Origin: Actinomycetota bacterium
GTDB taxonomy: Bacteria; Actinomycetota; Geothermincolia; Geothermincolales; RBG-13-55-18
NCBI GenBank assembly: GCA_013178005.1
Contig: JABLXL010000043.1
Span: forward strand, 1-55,958
Reading direction: 5' to 3'
DNA: 55,958 nucleotides
Part shown: positions 18,325-26,523 of the stretch, piece by piece
Numbering within the stretch: the stretch's first letter is position 1
How the letters are laid out: every line of letters starts with the position of its first letter
Translations under genes and position numbers: made by a program
Notes under the pieces: generated by a model
Databases searched by the model: none
Seen by the model: the letters and a program-made list of their open reading frames with translations, nothing else
What the model was told of the DNA's origin: nothing

Positions 18325-19140
18325 TCAACCGGACATGGCCATGCCGCCGCCCACCAGCCCCAGGAAGGAGAAGGCGATCAAGATGACCGTCCCCACGCCC
18401 ACGGAGACACCGTCGCTTCGCAATATGGTGGTGAGGTTGGTGACGGCTATGCCCAGGGCGAAGATGGAGAAGAGTATGGCCACCCCGCCCAGCCCCCTGC
18501 TCTGGAAAATGAGCATCAGCAAGGCTATCAGGGCGATGAGCGCGCCGAGGATGAGGGAGCAAAGCCCGGTGAAGAGGGGACGCCCATCGGAGTAGATGAA
18601 GAAGGCGTTCACCACTTCCCCTTCGCCGCCGCCGCCCTGCTTTCCTATGTCGAACCAGTCCCATCCCGAGAGAGACATGAGGCCGCGGGATCCTGTTCCC
18701 CATGCCATCCAGGTGCTGGCGAGGATGAGCGCCCCCGCCACCAGGAGGATCAACGTCCCCACCCAGAACATGCCGCCCCTCCTCGCGCCCGCGGCGGGGC
18801 GAGGGTAGGCGGCCGGAGCCGCGGCCGCCGGTTGCTGGGGGTAACCCACCGGAGGCCCGGGCGGGACGGCGGCCTGCTGCTGGTACTGGTATGCCTGCTG
18901 CCCGTAAGGCGGGGAAGGCTGTGCCGGGTAAGACTGCTGCGCCGGGTAGGGTTGCGGGGGCGTGGGGGCAGTCGCCGCCGCGGCCGGAGCCTGGACTTGG
19001 GGTGGAGGAGGCGGTGCAGCCTGAGCCTGGGGCGGCGGGGAAGGCGAGGCTTCCACCGGCGCCTGCAGCGAGGCCCCGCATTTCACGCAGAACCTGGCGT
19101 CGTCGTTATTGGCCTGGCCGCACTGAGGACATTCGCGCAT
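18325..19140 (-). CDS. zinc-ribbon membrane protein with Pro/Gln/Ala-rich linker
   Basis: This 271-residue protein starts with a zinc ribbon (CPQCGQANNDDARFCVKCG), followed by about 100 residues rich in P, Q, A and Y. Four hydrophobic segments then follow (GGMFWVGTLILLVAGALILAS, LFTGLCSLILGALIALIALLM, VAILFSIFALGIAV and VGTVILIAFSFLGLVGGG). The topology suggests a cytoplasmic ribbon and linker on a four-helix membrane domain. The function is unknown. ATG at 19140 is preferred over GTG at 19149 because AGGTAGGGG lies about eight bases before it. Confidence 0.65.
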   Translation of the reverse strand: MRECPQCGQANNDDARFCVKCGASLQAPVEASPSPPPQAQAAPPPPPQVQAPAAAATAPTPPQPYPAQQSYPAQPSPPYGQQAYQYQQQAAVPPGPPVGYPQQPAAAAPAAYPRPAAGARRGGMFWVGTLILLVAGALILASTWMAWGTGSRGLMSLSGWDWFDIGKQGGGGEGEVVNAFFIYSDGRPLFTGLCSLILGALIALIALLMLIFQSRGLGGVAILFSIFALGIAVTNLTTILRSDGVSVGVGTVILIAFSFLGLVGGGMAMSG

Positions 19141-19236
19141 GAGGCTCACCCCCTACCTGAGTAACCACCGCCGCAATCGATCACATCGATTATATACTTA
19201 CCGCGTCCTTCGCGCTCTCAAGACCAACGCCAGGGC

Positions 19237-20226
19237 TTAAACGACTCCCTGCAGGGCCTCCACCAGCCAGCCCTCCTCCTCGCCGCGGCACCTCACCCTT
19301 CCCTCGGCCTCGAGCTTGTCCAGGTGGCACCGCAGGATCTGGGGACCGGGGAAGAAGGCGATCATGGGGTTCCTGAAGACACGGGATGCCAGTTCCTGGA
19401 AGGATACCGGCCCCGCCGCCAGCTCGCCCAGTATCTTTTTCTCGCGGCGCAGCAGGCGCTCCCTGGTCCTGGCGATCTCGCGGGACGGCGAGCCGCTTAT
19501 CTCGCCGTGGGAGGGCACCAGGAAGGCCGCGGGCAGTCCGGCCAGGCGGTCCAGCCCCTCCAGGAAGCCGGTAAGCCCGCCCGAGGAGGGGGAGTACCAG
19601 GCCACCACGTCCCCCACGGCGTCCGCGGTGAAGAGCATGCCGCTTTCGGGCTCGAACAGGGAGACGAGGCCGTTGGCGTGGCCGGGGGTGACGACCACCT
19701 TGAACCTGAACCGCCCCAGCTCAAGCTCGCCGTCGGGCTCGATGATGTGGGTGGCGTCCGCGCTCGCCATGGGGCAGAGGTTGCTGAAGTACTCGAGGAT
19801 ATCCGGCTTCTCGAGGTTGAAGGGGTTTATCCCGTAGCGCAGGGGCAGGGCCATGTCGAAGGTGTGGTTGAGGCGGGACGGCTCCGCCGCCAGGGGAGCC
19901 TCCACCGGGTGCAGTAATACGCGGGGCCTCGTCTCCTCCAGGAGATAGCGCATGGCCCCCATGTGGTCGGGGTGGGCGTGGGTGAGCACCACCGTGTGCA
20001 CGTCGCCGATCTCAAGCCCGTGGGAGGCGAGGAAATCCTTGAGCCTGAGGTAGACCTCCTCCTTGCCGCAGCCCACGTCCACCAGCACCGCGCCGTCGGG
20101 GTCCCTTACCAGCAGCGCGTTCGCCGATGCCGGCCAGATGGCCTCCTCGTCCCTGTGCAGGTAAATTCCGTCCGGAAGCATGCTTCGATGATATTCCAAA
20201 CCGTGGGGCCGCGCCATAGCGGGCAA
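19237..20226 (-). CDS. MBL-fold metallo-hydrolase (LACTB2-like)
   Basis: This protein of about 329 residues has the metallo-beta-lactamase motif THAHPDHMGA near residue 83 and later metal-ligand candidates in VTPGHANG and FTADAVGD. A C-terminal segment (ILRCHLDKLEAEGRVRCRGEEEGWLVEAL) resembles the winged-helix-like tail of LACTB2/GloB-type hydrolases. It is probably a cytoplasmic hydrolase; the substrate is not inferable. The start at 20226 is a TTG with AGGAAATC upstream; ATG at 20217 is an alternative. A palindrome with TATAAT on both strands lies 32 bp upstream. Confidence 0.8.
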   Translation of the reverse strand: MPAMARPHGLEYHRSMLPDGIYLHRDEEAIWPASANALLVRDPDGAVLVDVGCGKEEVYLRLKDFLASHGLEIGDVHTVVLTHAHPDHMGAMRYLLEETRPRVLLHPVEAPLAAEPSRLNHTFDMALPLRYGINPFNLEKPDILEYFSNLCPMASADATHIIEPDGELELGRFRFKVVVTPGHANGLVSLFEPESGMLFTADAVGDVVAWYSPSSGGLTGFLEGLDRLAGLPAAFLVPSHGEISGSPSREIARTRERLLRREKKILGELAAGPVSFQELASRVFRNPMIAFFPGPQILRCHLDKLEAEGRVRCRGEEEGWLVEALQGVV

Positions 20227-20257
20227 GATTTCCTATGAACATGCCTGATCTAATTAC

Positions 20258-20275
20258 CATTATATGGGTATAATG
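20258..20275. promoter_or_regulatory. palindromic double -10-like sequence
   Basis: CATTATA-TGGG-TATAATG is a perfect inverted repeat that gives TATAAT on both strands. On the minus strand it is well placed to be the -10 of the MBL-hydrolase gene; no clear -35 is seen. It could equally be an operator. Confidence 0.4.
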
Positions 20276-20304
20276 AAGTTGGAAAGGCTGTCCCCGTTCA
20301 ATAA

Positions 20305-20328
20305 AGCGGCCCCCGGGAGGGGGCCGCT
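20305..20328 (-). terminator. intrinsic terminator of the beta-oxidation operon
   Basis: AGCGGCCCCC-GGGA-GGGGGCCGCT forms a 10-bp stem. On the minus strand it is followed by TTTATTG, 29 bp past the stop codon of the hydratase/dehydrogenase gene. Confidence 0.75.
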
Positions 20329-20356
20329 CGACGTCCTTGCCTCGATTCCGCGCGCG

Positions 20357-22399
20357 TCAGGCGTCGGGGTGGAACTTCTTCCCCTTCACCTTCTCTGAAT
20401 ACCCCGCGTAGTCGAGGTAGCGGGTGAGGCCGCCCATGTAGAATGGATAGCCGGCGCCGAAGATCATGCAGATGTCGATCTCCTGGGGCGCCCCCACCAC
20501 GCCCTCTTCCAGCATCCTCCAGCACTCGTCGGCCAGGGCCTCGCTCACCCGGTCGCGCATCTCCTGGGGACTGAGCTTCTTGGGCGGGTCGGCCTGCTTC
20601 CAGAACTCGCGCACCTCGGGGTCCACCTCGCCGTCGGGCCCGTACACGCCGGGCTTCCTGCGCGCCACCAGTTCCTTGAAGTTCTCGCTGACCACGTAGC
20701 GGTCCGGGAAGGCGGCGGCCAGGGTCTCGTTGGTGTGTAGGGCGATGGCCGGCCCCACCAGGGCAAGCAACGCGAAGGGCGGCATGGGGGTGCCCAGCGC
20801 CCACAGCGCCTGGTCCACTTCCTTGAAGTCATTGCCCTCGTCCACCAGCTTCACCGTCTCCACCATGGAGCGCAGGAGCAGGCGGTTGACGATGAAGGCG
20901 GGCGCGTCCTTGCACAGCACGCAGCGCTTGCCCAGCTTCTTGCCCACGTCGAAGGCGGTGATGAGGGTGGGGTCGTCGGTCTTTTCCGCCTTGATGATCT
21001 CCAGCAAGGGCATGGCCGCCACGGGGTTGAAGAAGTGGAAGCCCACCACGCGACCGGGGTGCTTGAGGTCGGAAGCCATCTCCGTCACCGAGAGGGACGA
21101 GGTGTTGGTGGCCAGGATGGCGGTCTCGGAGACATGCTCCTCGAGCTCCCCGAAGACCTGCTTCTTGATGGGCATCTCTTCCAGCACCGCCTCGATGATG
21201 AAGTCGCAGTCGGCCATGTCCTTGTAATCAAGGGTGGGCTCCACGAGGCCGAGCAGCCAGGGCACCTGACCCTTGTCTATGCGCCCCTTCTCGGCCTGGC
21301 GGTTTATCTCCTGCTCGATATAGCCCATGCCCTTGTCCACGAACTCCTGCTTGATGTCCTTGATCACGATCGGCACCTTCATGCGGCGCAGGAAGAGCAC
21401 CGCCAGCTGGCTGCCCATGAGTCCCGCGCCCAGGATCCCGACCTTCTTCACCGGCAGGGGCGCTCCCTCGGGCACGCCCACGGGCTTCTTGGCCCTGCGC
21501 TGGGTGAGATCGAAGGCGTAGGCGCCCGCCTGCATCTGGGGCGAGGGGATGAGCTCCGCCAGGGCCTCGTCCTCCAGGGCGAACCCCTCGTCTATGGTGT
21601 TGTCCTTGGCGGCGCGGATGTTGTCGATGGCGATGTAGGGGGCCCGGGAGTTGCCGTGTACCTTGGAGTCGGCCACCGCCTTGGCCTGCTCGCACAGGGC
21701 GTCGAGGTTGGACCAGTCGGGCTCCGGCCGCTCCACCTTCTCCGTGCCCTGCAGCAGCCCCACGGTGAAGGCGATGGTCTTGTCCATGAGGTCCACGGGC
21801 TCGAAGAGGCGGTCGGCGATGCCCAGCTCGAAGGCGGTCTTGCCGTTGATCATGCGGTTGTTGTTGAGGGCGTTGTGGATGATGATCTGCAGCGCCTTCT
21901 CGGGGCCGATGAGCTTGGGCAGCAGGGTGGTCCCTCCCCATCCCGGGATGAGCCCCAGGAAGCACTCCGGGAAGCCGATGGCGGTGACGCCCGAGGACAC
22001 GGTGCGGTAGTCGCAGGCCAGGGCGATCTCCAGCCCGCCTCCCAGGGCCACGCCGTTGATGGCCGCCACGGTGGGGAAGGGCAGGTCGATGATGCGCTTG
22101 AAGGCCGCGTGGCCCGTGCGCGCGATCTCCAGGGCCTGCTCCCGGGTCTTGATGAGGGGCACCTGGGTGAGGTCCGCTCCCGCCCCGAAGATGAAGGGCT
22201 TGCCGGTCAGGATCATGGCCTTCACGTCCGGCTCCGCCGTGACGCGGTCCAGGCACTCGTTGAGGCTGGCCATTCCGCCCAGGCCGAAGCTGTTGGGCTT
22301 GCGGTAGTCCTCGCCGTTGTCCATGGTGACGATGGCGATCTTTCCCGCCGGCGATTCGAAATAGGTATCTTTAAACTGGGTTACCAGCTCGTCGGGCAT
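20357..22399 (-). CDS. fused enoyl-CoA hydratase / 3-hydroxyacyl-CoA dehydrogenase (FadB/FadJ-like)
   Basis: This 680-residue bifunctional beta-oxidation enzyme has an N-terminal crotonase domain at about residues 15-270 (AAINGVALGGGLEIALACDYR; FLGLIPGWGGTTLLPKLIG). A 3-hydroxyacyl-CoA dehydrogenase follows, with the NAD motif VGILGAGLMGSQLA near residue 330, ATNTSSLSVTEM, and the catalytic segment GFHFFNPVAAMPLLEI. It hydrates enoyl-CoA and oxidises the resulting 3-hydroxyacyl-CoA in the cytoplasm. GAAAGGAGGAAAGAG precedes the ATG. The thiolase gene lies 27 bp upstream in the same operon. Separate FadB and FadJ assignment is not possible from sequence alone. Confidence 0.93.
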   Translation of the reverse strand: MPDELVTQFKDTYFESPAGKIAIVTMDNGEDYRKPNSFGLGGMASLNECLDRVTAEPDVKAMILTGKPFIFGAGADLTQVPLIKTREQALEIARTGHAAFKRIIDLPFPTVAAINGVALGGGLEIALACDYRTVSSGVTAIGFPECFLGLIPGWGGTTLLPKLIGPEKALQIIIHNALNNNRMINGKTAFELGIADRLFEPVDLMDKTIAFTVGLLQGTEKVERPEPDWSNLDALCEQAKAVADSKVHGNSRAPYIAIDNIRAAKDNTIDEGFALEDEALAELIPSPQMQAGAYAFDLTQRRAKKPVGVPEGAPLPVKKVGILGAGLMGSQLAVLFLRRMKVPIVIKDIKQEFVDKGMGYIEQEINRQAEKGRIDKGQVPWLLGLVEPTLDYKDMADCDFIIEAVLEEMPIKKQVFGELEEHVSETAILATNTSSLSVTEMASDLKHPGRVVGFHFFNPVAAMPLLEIIKAEKTDDPTLITAFDVGKKLGKRCVLCKDAPAFIVNRLLLRSMVETVKLVDEGNDFKEVDQALWALGTPMPPFALLALVGPAIALHTNETLAAAFPDRYVVSENFKELVARRKPGVYGPDGEVDPEVREFWKQADPPKKLSPQEMRDRVSEALADECWRMLEEGVVGAPQEIDICMIFGAGYPFYMGGLTRYLDYAGYSEKVKGKKFHPDA

Positions 22400-22426
22400 C
22401 TCTTTCCTCCTTTCCCTCTCCCGTTC

Positions 22427-23617
22427 CTAGTTCTGGACGTTCTCCCAGATCACCGAGCCGCCCTGTCCCAGCCCCACGCACATGGTGGCCAGGCCGTACT
22501 TCGCCTCGGGGTGCTCCGCGAAGTAATAGGCGAGCTGGGCCATGAGGCGGCCTCCGGAAGAGGCCAAGGGGTGCCCGAAGGCGATGGCCCCGCCCCAGGG
22601 GTTGAGGCGCGGGTCGTCGTACTTCTCGATGCCGAATTCCTTCATGAAGGCGATGACCTGCACCGCGAAGGCCTCGTTGATCTCGATGACGTCGAGGTCC
22701 TCGAACTTCATGCCTGCCCTCTCCAGCACCTTGTGGGTGGCGGGAACGGGACCCAGGCCCATGATCTCGGGCTTGACCGCCGCGAAGGAGTACTGCACCA
22801 GGCGCATCATGGGCTTGAGGCCGTATTCCTTGACCGCCCTCTCCGAGGCGAGGATGGCCCCCGCGGCTCCGTCGTTGAGTCCGGAGGCGTTGCCAGGGGT
22901 CACCCTTCCCTTCACCCGGAAGGGGGTGCGGAGATCCTTCATGCCCTCGAGGGTGGCCTCGGGGCGCGGTTGCTCGTCCCTGTCGGCCACCTTCCAGCCG
23001 TTGCCGGTCCAGATGGTCATAGGGACGATGATCTTCTCGAACTTTCCCTCGTCCAGCGCCTTCTTGGCCTTCTGCTGGCATATGACGGCGTACTCGTCGC
23101 ACATCTCCTTGGTGATGTCGGGGTACATGTCGTGGAGGTTCTCCGCGGTCATGCCCATGTTCAGCGCGCTCTGGTCCACCAGCTTCTCCGCCAGGAAGCG
23201 GGGGTTGGGGTCGGCGCCCTGCCCCATGGGGTGGTTGCCCATGTGCTCTACCCCACCCGCGATGACGATGTCCGCGGCGCCGACCTGGATCTCGGAGGCG
23301 CCGAAGCAGATGGCGGTCATACCTCCCGCGCACATGCGGTCGATGGCCACTCCCGGGGTGGATACCGGCAGGCCGGCCAGCAACGCGGTGGTGCGACCGA
23401 TGGTCAACCCCTGGTCTCCCCACTGAGTGGAGGCCGCCCAGACGTTGTCGTCAACCTTGTCCTTCGGGACCTCGGGATTGCGGTCCAGCAGGCTGCGGAT
23501 CACCTTCACCACCAGGTCGTCGGCGCGGGTCTGCGCGAAAATACCGTCGGGCCGGGCTTTTCCGAAGGCGGTGCGGCAGGCGTCGATGAGGTAGACTTCC
23601 TGTAATTCCCTGGCCAT
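22427..23617 (-). CDS. acetyl-CoA C-acyltransferase (thiolase)
   Basis: This 396-residue thiolase catalyses the last step of beta-oxidation, cleaving 3-ketoacyl-CoA to acetyl-CoA. The nucleophile is Cys96 in DRMCAGGMTA. The C-terminal motifs are NEAFAVQV, GHPLASSGGRLMAQL (catalytic His) and CVGLGQGG (catalytic Cys). It has the usual length and is the first gene of an operon with the fused hydratase/dehydrogenase. GGAGGGGAAGTT precedes the ATG. A TTGCTT-18-TATAAT promoter candidate lies about 190 bp upstream. Confidence 0.94.
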   Translation of the reverse strand: MARELQEVYLIDACRTAFGKARPDGIFAQTRADDLVVKVIRSLLDRNPEVPKDKVDDNVWAASTQWGDQGLTIGRTTALLAGLPVSTPGVAIDRMCAGGMTAICFGASEIQVGAADIVIAGGVEHMGNHPMGQGADPNPRFLAEKLVDQSALNMGMTAENLHDMYPDITKEMCDEYAVICQQKAKKALDEGKFEKIIVPMTIWTGNGWKVADRDEQPRPEATLEGMKDLRTPFRVKGRVTPGNASGLNDGAAGAILASERAVKEYGLKPMMRLVQYSFAAVKPEIMGLGPVPATHKVLERAGMKFEDLDVIEINEAFAVQVIAFMKEFGIEKYDDPRLNPWGGAIAFGHPLASSGGRLMAQLAYYFAEHPEAKYGLATMCVGLGQGGSVIWENVQN

Positions 23618-23807
23618 AACTTCCCCTCCTTCAAGTCGCCAAGGTCAGCATCTTGCGATGCCCGGATCATCAAGGAACACGATGTGGGTTTATGTGAAGG
23701 GGCGCGAAACCCCGTTTCTCCGCGTGGGATGATTCAATCGTGACCAAGAGATGACCTGCTGCGAACATTGCTGCGACCGTTCCTTCCGCCCTTACCGTCC
23801 GACGTTA

Positions 23808-23837
23808 ATTATATGTTCGGGGAGAAGCGAAAAGCAA
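23808..23837 (-). promoter_or_regulatory. sigma-70-type promoter candidate for the beta-oxidation operon
   Basis: On the minus strand, TTGCTT (23832-23837) and TATAAT (23808-23813) are separated by 18 bp. The leader to the thiolase start would be about 180 nt. The match is by eye only. Confidence 0.45.
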
Positions 23838-24212
23838 CCAACCCCGTCAGCTCGGCCGAGGGGAAAACATGCAGGTGAAAAAGCCCTTGCGGGCGGTGAC
23901 GCGAAACCATCGTCAGTTGCTTTTCCGGACCGGGCGAACCAACAATGGAGACGGTTCCACCTGGCGCTAGACGATCATCTGGTATTGGCGCGGGCGGGAG
24001 GTGAAGGCAACCCGGCAAACACGGCGCGCATCCAGGTGACGCAGTGATGATCCGGAGACTCCGACCAGCCCGGAAAGCCAGGGAGGGAAGCAATAGAGCG
24101 GAGTCATCGTAAATGGGCGAACATGAAAGCGACCCAGCGCGGCGGACCGGGAACCGCGCCCGGTACCAGTTTATGCCAACAGCAAAAGCGGCCCCGTTTC
24201 GGAGTCCGGGCT

Positions 24213-24258
24213 TGACCCCCAGGCCTCAGGCCGATGGCCAGGCCTGACCCCCAGGCCT
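24213..24258. repeat. short REP-like repeat TGACCCCCAGGCCT
   Basis: TGACCCCCAGGCCT occurs at 24213-24226 and 24245-24258 around a CAGGCCGATGGCCAGGCC near-palindrome, just upstream of the radical SAM gene. A related CCTGACCCCAAGGCC is found at 32829. The rest of the 650-bp stretch from 23618 holds only the promoter candidate at 23808. Confidence 0.5.
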
Positions 24259-24270
24259 TATCATGAAGGT

Positions 24271-25416
24271 ATGAAAGTTGTTCTGCGCGAGCGGCGTTCC
24301 CCCACCCTGCACGACTTCCCCTACCGGGGAGAGGGGCGGAAATGCTACCACAAGTGGATCGTGAACGCGACCCCGCCGGGCAGGGAGCACTGCATCCATT
24401 CGTGCCTGTATTGCTATGCGCGCGACGCCGTGTACTCCAGGGGGAACAGTGGGGGAACGGTGGTCTATTCGAACCTGGCCTCGACGGTGGAGGGGGAGCT
24501 CTCCCGCCTGGAGCTCTGCCCGCCGCTCTCCATCTCCAACGTTACCGATCCCTGCCAGCAGTTGCCCGAGTTGCGCCGGGCGGTGGGGGAACTGGTGAGG
24601 GTGCTGGCCGCGTGGGGCGTGAACTTCCACGTCATCACCAAGGGCGATCCGTCCTTCCTGGAGAAGGTACCCGGATTCCCCGGACCTGGGAAGTTCTTCC
24701 TGGCCGTGACCATCGAGGGTCCGCCGGAGGTCCTCGCCGCCCTGTCGCCACGAGCCCCCTCCTACGAGAGCAGGCTGGACGCGCTGCGCTGGGCCGCCTC
24801 GATGGGCCTTCCCTCCATGGTGCGCCTCGACCCGGTCATCCCTCCGCTGTGGCGGGCCCTATACGGCGAGGAATGGAGGGCCAGGGCGGTGGGGGTGTTG
24901 TCCGACTGCGCCGCCGCGGGGGTTAAGCACGCGGTGAGCTCCACGGGGCGGTTCACCGTCCGAACCCGCAGGGCGCTGGCGGAGATGCCGGGCATACCGC
25001 GCGCCGTGAGCGACGAGCTCCTCCTGTCATACCAATACGACCGCTCCTACACTTCCGCCGGTTACATGCTGCGCCACGACCTGAGATCGGAGTTTCACCG
25101 CGCCATGCGGGATGCGGCCCACGATCTGGGCATGACCTACGCGGTCTGCCAGGAACTGTCAGCGGAGGAGGCGGACACCCCGGGGCTTCCCCACTGCGAG
25201 GCTTACCCGATGCCCTTCTCACGCCGTTCCGGGCCGCGGGAGTTCGCCCCCATACCCGGTTGCACCGCCAACTGCCACGCCACCTGCCCCAATCCCGCCG
25301 CTCCGCCCTGCGGCAGGCCTGAGCTGGCGTCGGCTCAACCATACAGGCCGTCCCTGCTCAAGCGGGCCGGGACGACCGGGAAGGAGAGAAAGGGAGAGAT
25401 GCCATGCATGAGCTGA
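24271..25416 (+). CDS. radical SAM protein, spore photoproduct lyase-like
   Basis: This 381-residue protein has the radical SAM cluster motif C41-x3-C45-x2-C48 (CIHSCLYCYA) and a downstream core resembling SplB-type proteins (VNFHVITKGDPSFLEKV; FFLAVTIEG; SMVRLDPVIPPLW). The C-terminus has a further Cys-rich segment (CTANCHATCPNPAAPPC) that may bind a second cluster. SPL-like enzymes act on nucleic acids, but many family members have no known substrate. It is followed by a gene for a CCG-domain (HdrB-like) protein, so the pair probably works together. The stop codon lies inside a duplicated start region of that gene. Confidence 0.8.
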   Translation: MKVVLRERRSPTLHDFPYRGEGRKCYHKWIVNATPPGREHCIHSCLYCYARDAVYSRGNSGGTVVYSNLASTVEGELSRLELCPPLSISNVTDPCQQLPELRRAVGELVRVLAAWGVNFHVITKGDPSFLEKVPGFPGPGKFFLAVTIEGPPEVLAALSPRAPSYESRLDALRWAASMGLPSMVRLDPVIPPLWRALYGEEWRARAVGVLSDCAAAGVKHAVSSTGRFTVRTRRALAEMPGIPRAVSDELLLSYQYDRSYTSAGYMLRHDLRSEFHRAMRDAAHDLGMTYAVCQELSAEEADTPGLPHCEAYPMPFSRRSGPREFAPIPGCTANCHATCPNPAAPPCGRPELASAQPYRPSLLKRAGTTGKERKGEMPCMS

Positions 25417-25526
25417 TAGACGCGAAGATGGTCGAGACCATCAGTGAGACCGGGAACGCGGCGCCCGGCATGCCGCCCCGAACCGAGGTATCGGAGACGA
25501 CCGGGAAGGAGAGAAGCCATGCATGA
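25404..25526 (+). pseudogene. 40-residue mini-ORF, duplicated N-terminus of the CCG-domain gene
   Basis: A 115-bp tandem duplication copies the ribosome-binding site, ATG and first ~29 codons of the downstream gene. The first copy reads MHELIDAKMVETI, drifts into the duplicated leader and ends at a TGA overlapping the real start (ATGCATGA). It overlaps the end of the radical SAM gene by 13 bp. Its translation would couple the two real genes. Confidence 0.65.
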
Positions 25527-26319
25527 GCTGATAGACGCGAAGATGGTCGAGACCATCAGGGAGACCGGGAACGCGGCGCCCGGCATGCCGCCCCGAACCG
25601 AGGTATTGGAAAAGCACGGGCTAGTTTGCGACCGCGAGGCGGAGAACGTCATCGTCACCGGGTGCCAGGTCCTGCACCTTCTCCCGGGCGCGATATCGTC
25701 GCTGGCGCGCGTGCTCGACCGGGGCGGCCTCTCCTACACATTCCTGTCGCGGGAATACTGCTGCGGAAACTACCTCTACCGCCCCGCCATCAAGGCCAAG
25801 GACGAGGAGGCGCTGGCGGGGTGTCGCGAGCTATCCAAGGAATTCGTGGCCCTCAACCTCATCAGGGCCAGGGAGCTGGGAGCCAAGCGACTGGTGATAT
25901 TCTGCTCCCCCTGCTACCCGATATACCGGCACGCCTTCCCCGACGAGGAAATCGTCTTCTACCCGCGCGCCGTCGCCGAGGCCCTCGAGCGGGCCGGTTT
26001 CGAGGGGGGGTCCAGCCGGGAGATCGACTATTACGCCGGATGCTACCGGCTTCACCGCAGGTTCTCGCCCGTGCCCATGGACCTCGATTCCACGGAGGAG
26101 GTCTTCTCCCGCCTGGAAGGCCTGGAGGTGAACCGCATAGGCGCGCCGCGCTGCTGTTATACGCCTGAGGGCGCTTCCCACATCGCCCAAAGCGTGAGGA
26201 CGGGCACCCTGGTGACCATCTGCACTGGATGCTACGGCCAGGCCCTGACCGTCCTTCCCCCCGGAAGCGGGACCGAGGTCCTGATGCTGCCCGAGTTCGT
26301 GGAGAGGATTCTTGCTTGA
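25519..26319 (+). CDS. CCG-domain (heterodisulfide reductase B-like) Fe-S protein
   Basis: This 266-residue protein has repeated Cys pairs typical of CCG domains (pfam02754): SREYCCGNYLY, FCSPCYPIY, YYAGCYRLH, PRCCYTPEG and CTGCYGQ. Such domains bind non-cubane [4Fe-4S] clusters in HdrB or mediate thiol/disulfide or quinone chemistry. A partner of the upstream radical SAM protein, perhaps as electron donor, is inferred from co-orientation and overlap. The start at 25519 follows GGGAAGGAGAGAAGCC. The reading frame is also open upstream through the duplicated copy, but that part is a duplication artefact. The gene's 3' end is tandemly duplicated as well. Confidence 0.75.
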   Translation: MHELIDAKMVETIRETGNAAPGMPPRTEVLEKHGLVCDREAENVIVTGCQVLHLLPGAISSLARVLDRGGLSYTFLSREYCCGNYLYRPAIKAKDEEALAGCRELSKEFVALNLIRARELGAKRLVIFCSPCYPIYRHAFPDEEIVFYPRAVAEALERAGFEGGSSREIDYYAGCYRLHRRFSPVPMDLDSTEEVFSRLEGLEVNRIGAPRCCYTPEGASHIAQSVRTGTLVTICTGCYGQALTVLPPGSGTEVLMLPEFVERILA

Positions 26320-26502
26320 ACGCTTGCAGGCGAGGGGTGCTCATATTCTGCCCGGTCTCAAGCAATGGATTCAGGCAATGGGCAAGGGCTGCCCTCATAT
26401 GCCTGATGCTGCCCGAGTTCGTGGATAGGATTCTTGGTTGAACGCTTGAGGGCGAGGCACGCTTATATTCTGCCCGGGCTCGTGGAGCGGGTTCAGGCAT
26501 AG
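26281..26502. repeat. 122-bp tandem duplication of the CCG gene's 3' end
   Basis: CTGATGCTGCCCGAGTTCG, which encodes the C-terminus and stop (26281 onward), recurs from 26403 with the following ~60 bp also matching (ATATTCTGCCCGG, TTCAGGCA). The copy carries a second stop codon, and several mismatches show it is older than the 5' duplication. Confidence 0.75.
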
Positions 26503-26523
26503 AGAGAGGATGCATTTAAAGAT

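Noticed and set aside
21035-23605. Plus-strand open frame of 856 residues across the beta-oxidation genes
   Set aside because: Antisense to two well-conserved enzymes, His/Gly/Val-rich and without any family motif.
23751-24047. Possible small genes in the 23.6-24.3 kb gap
   Set aside because: The frames lack ribosome-binding sites and recognisable composition; only a promoter candidate and a short repeat are supportable.
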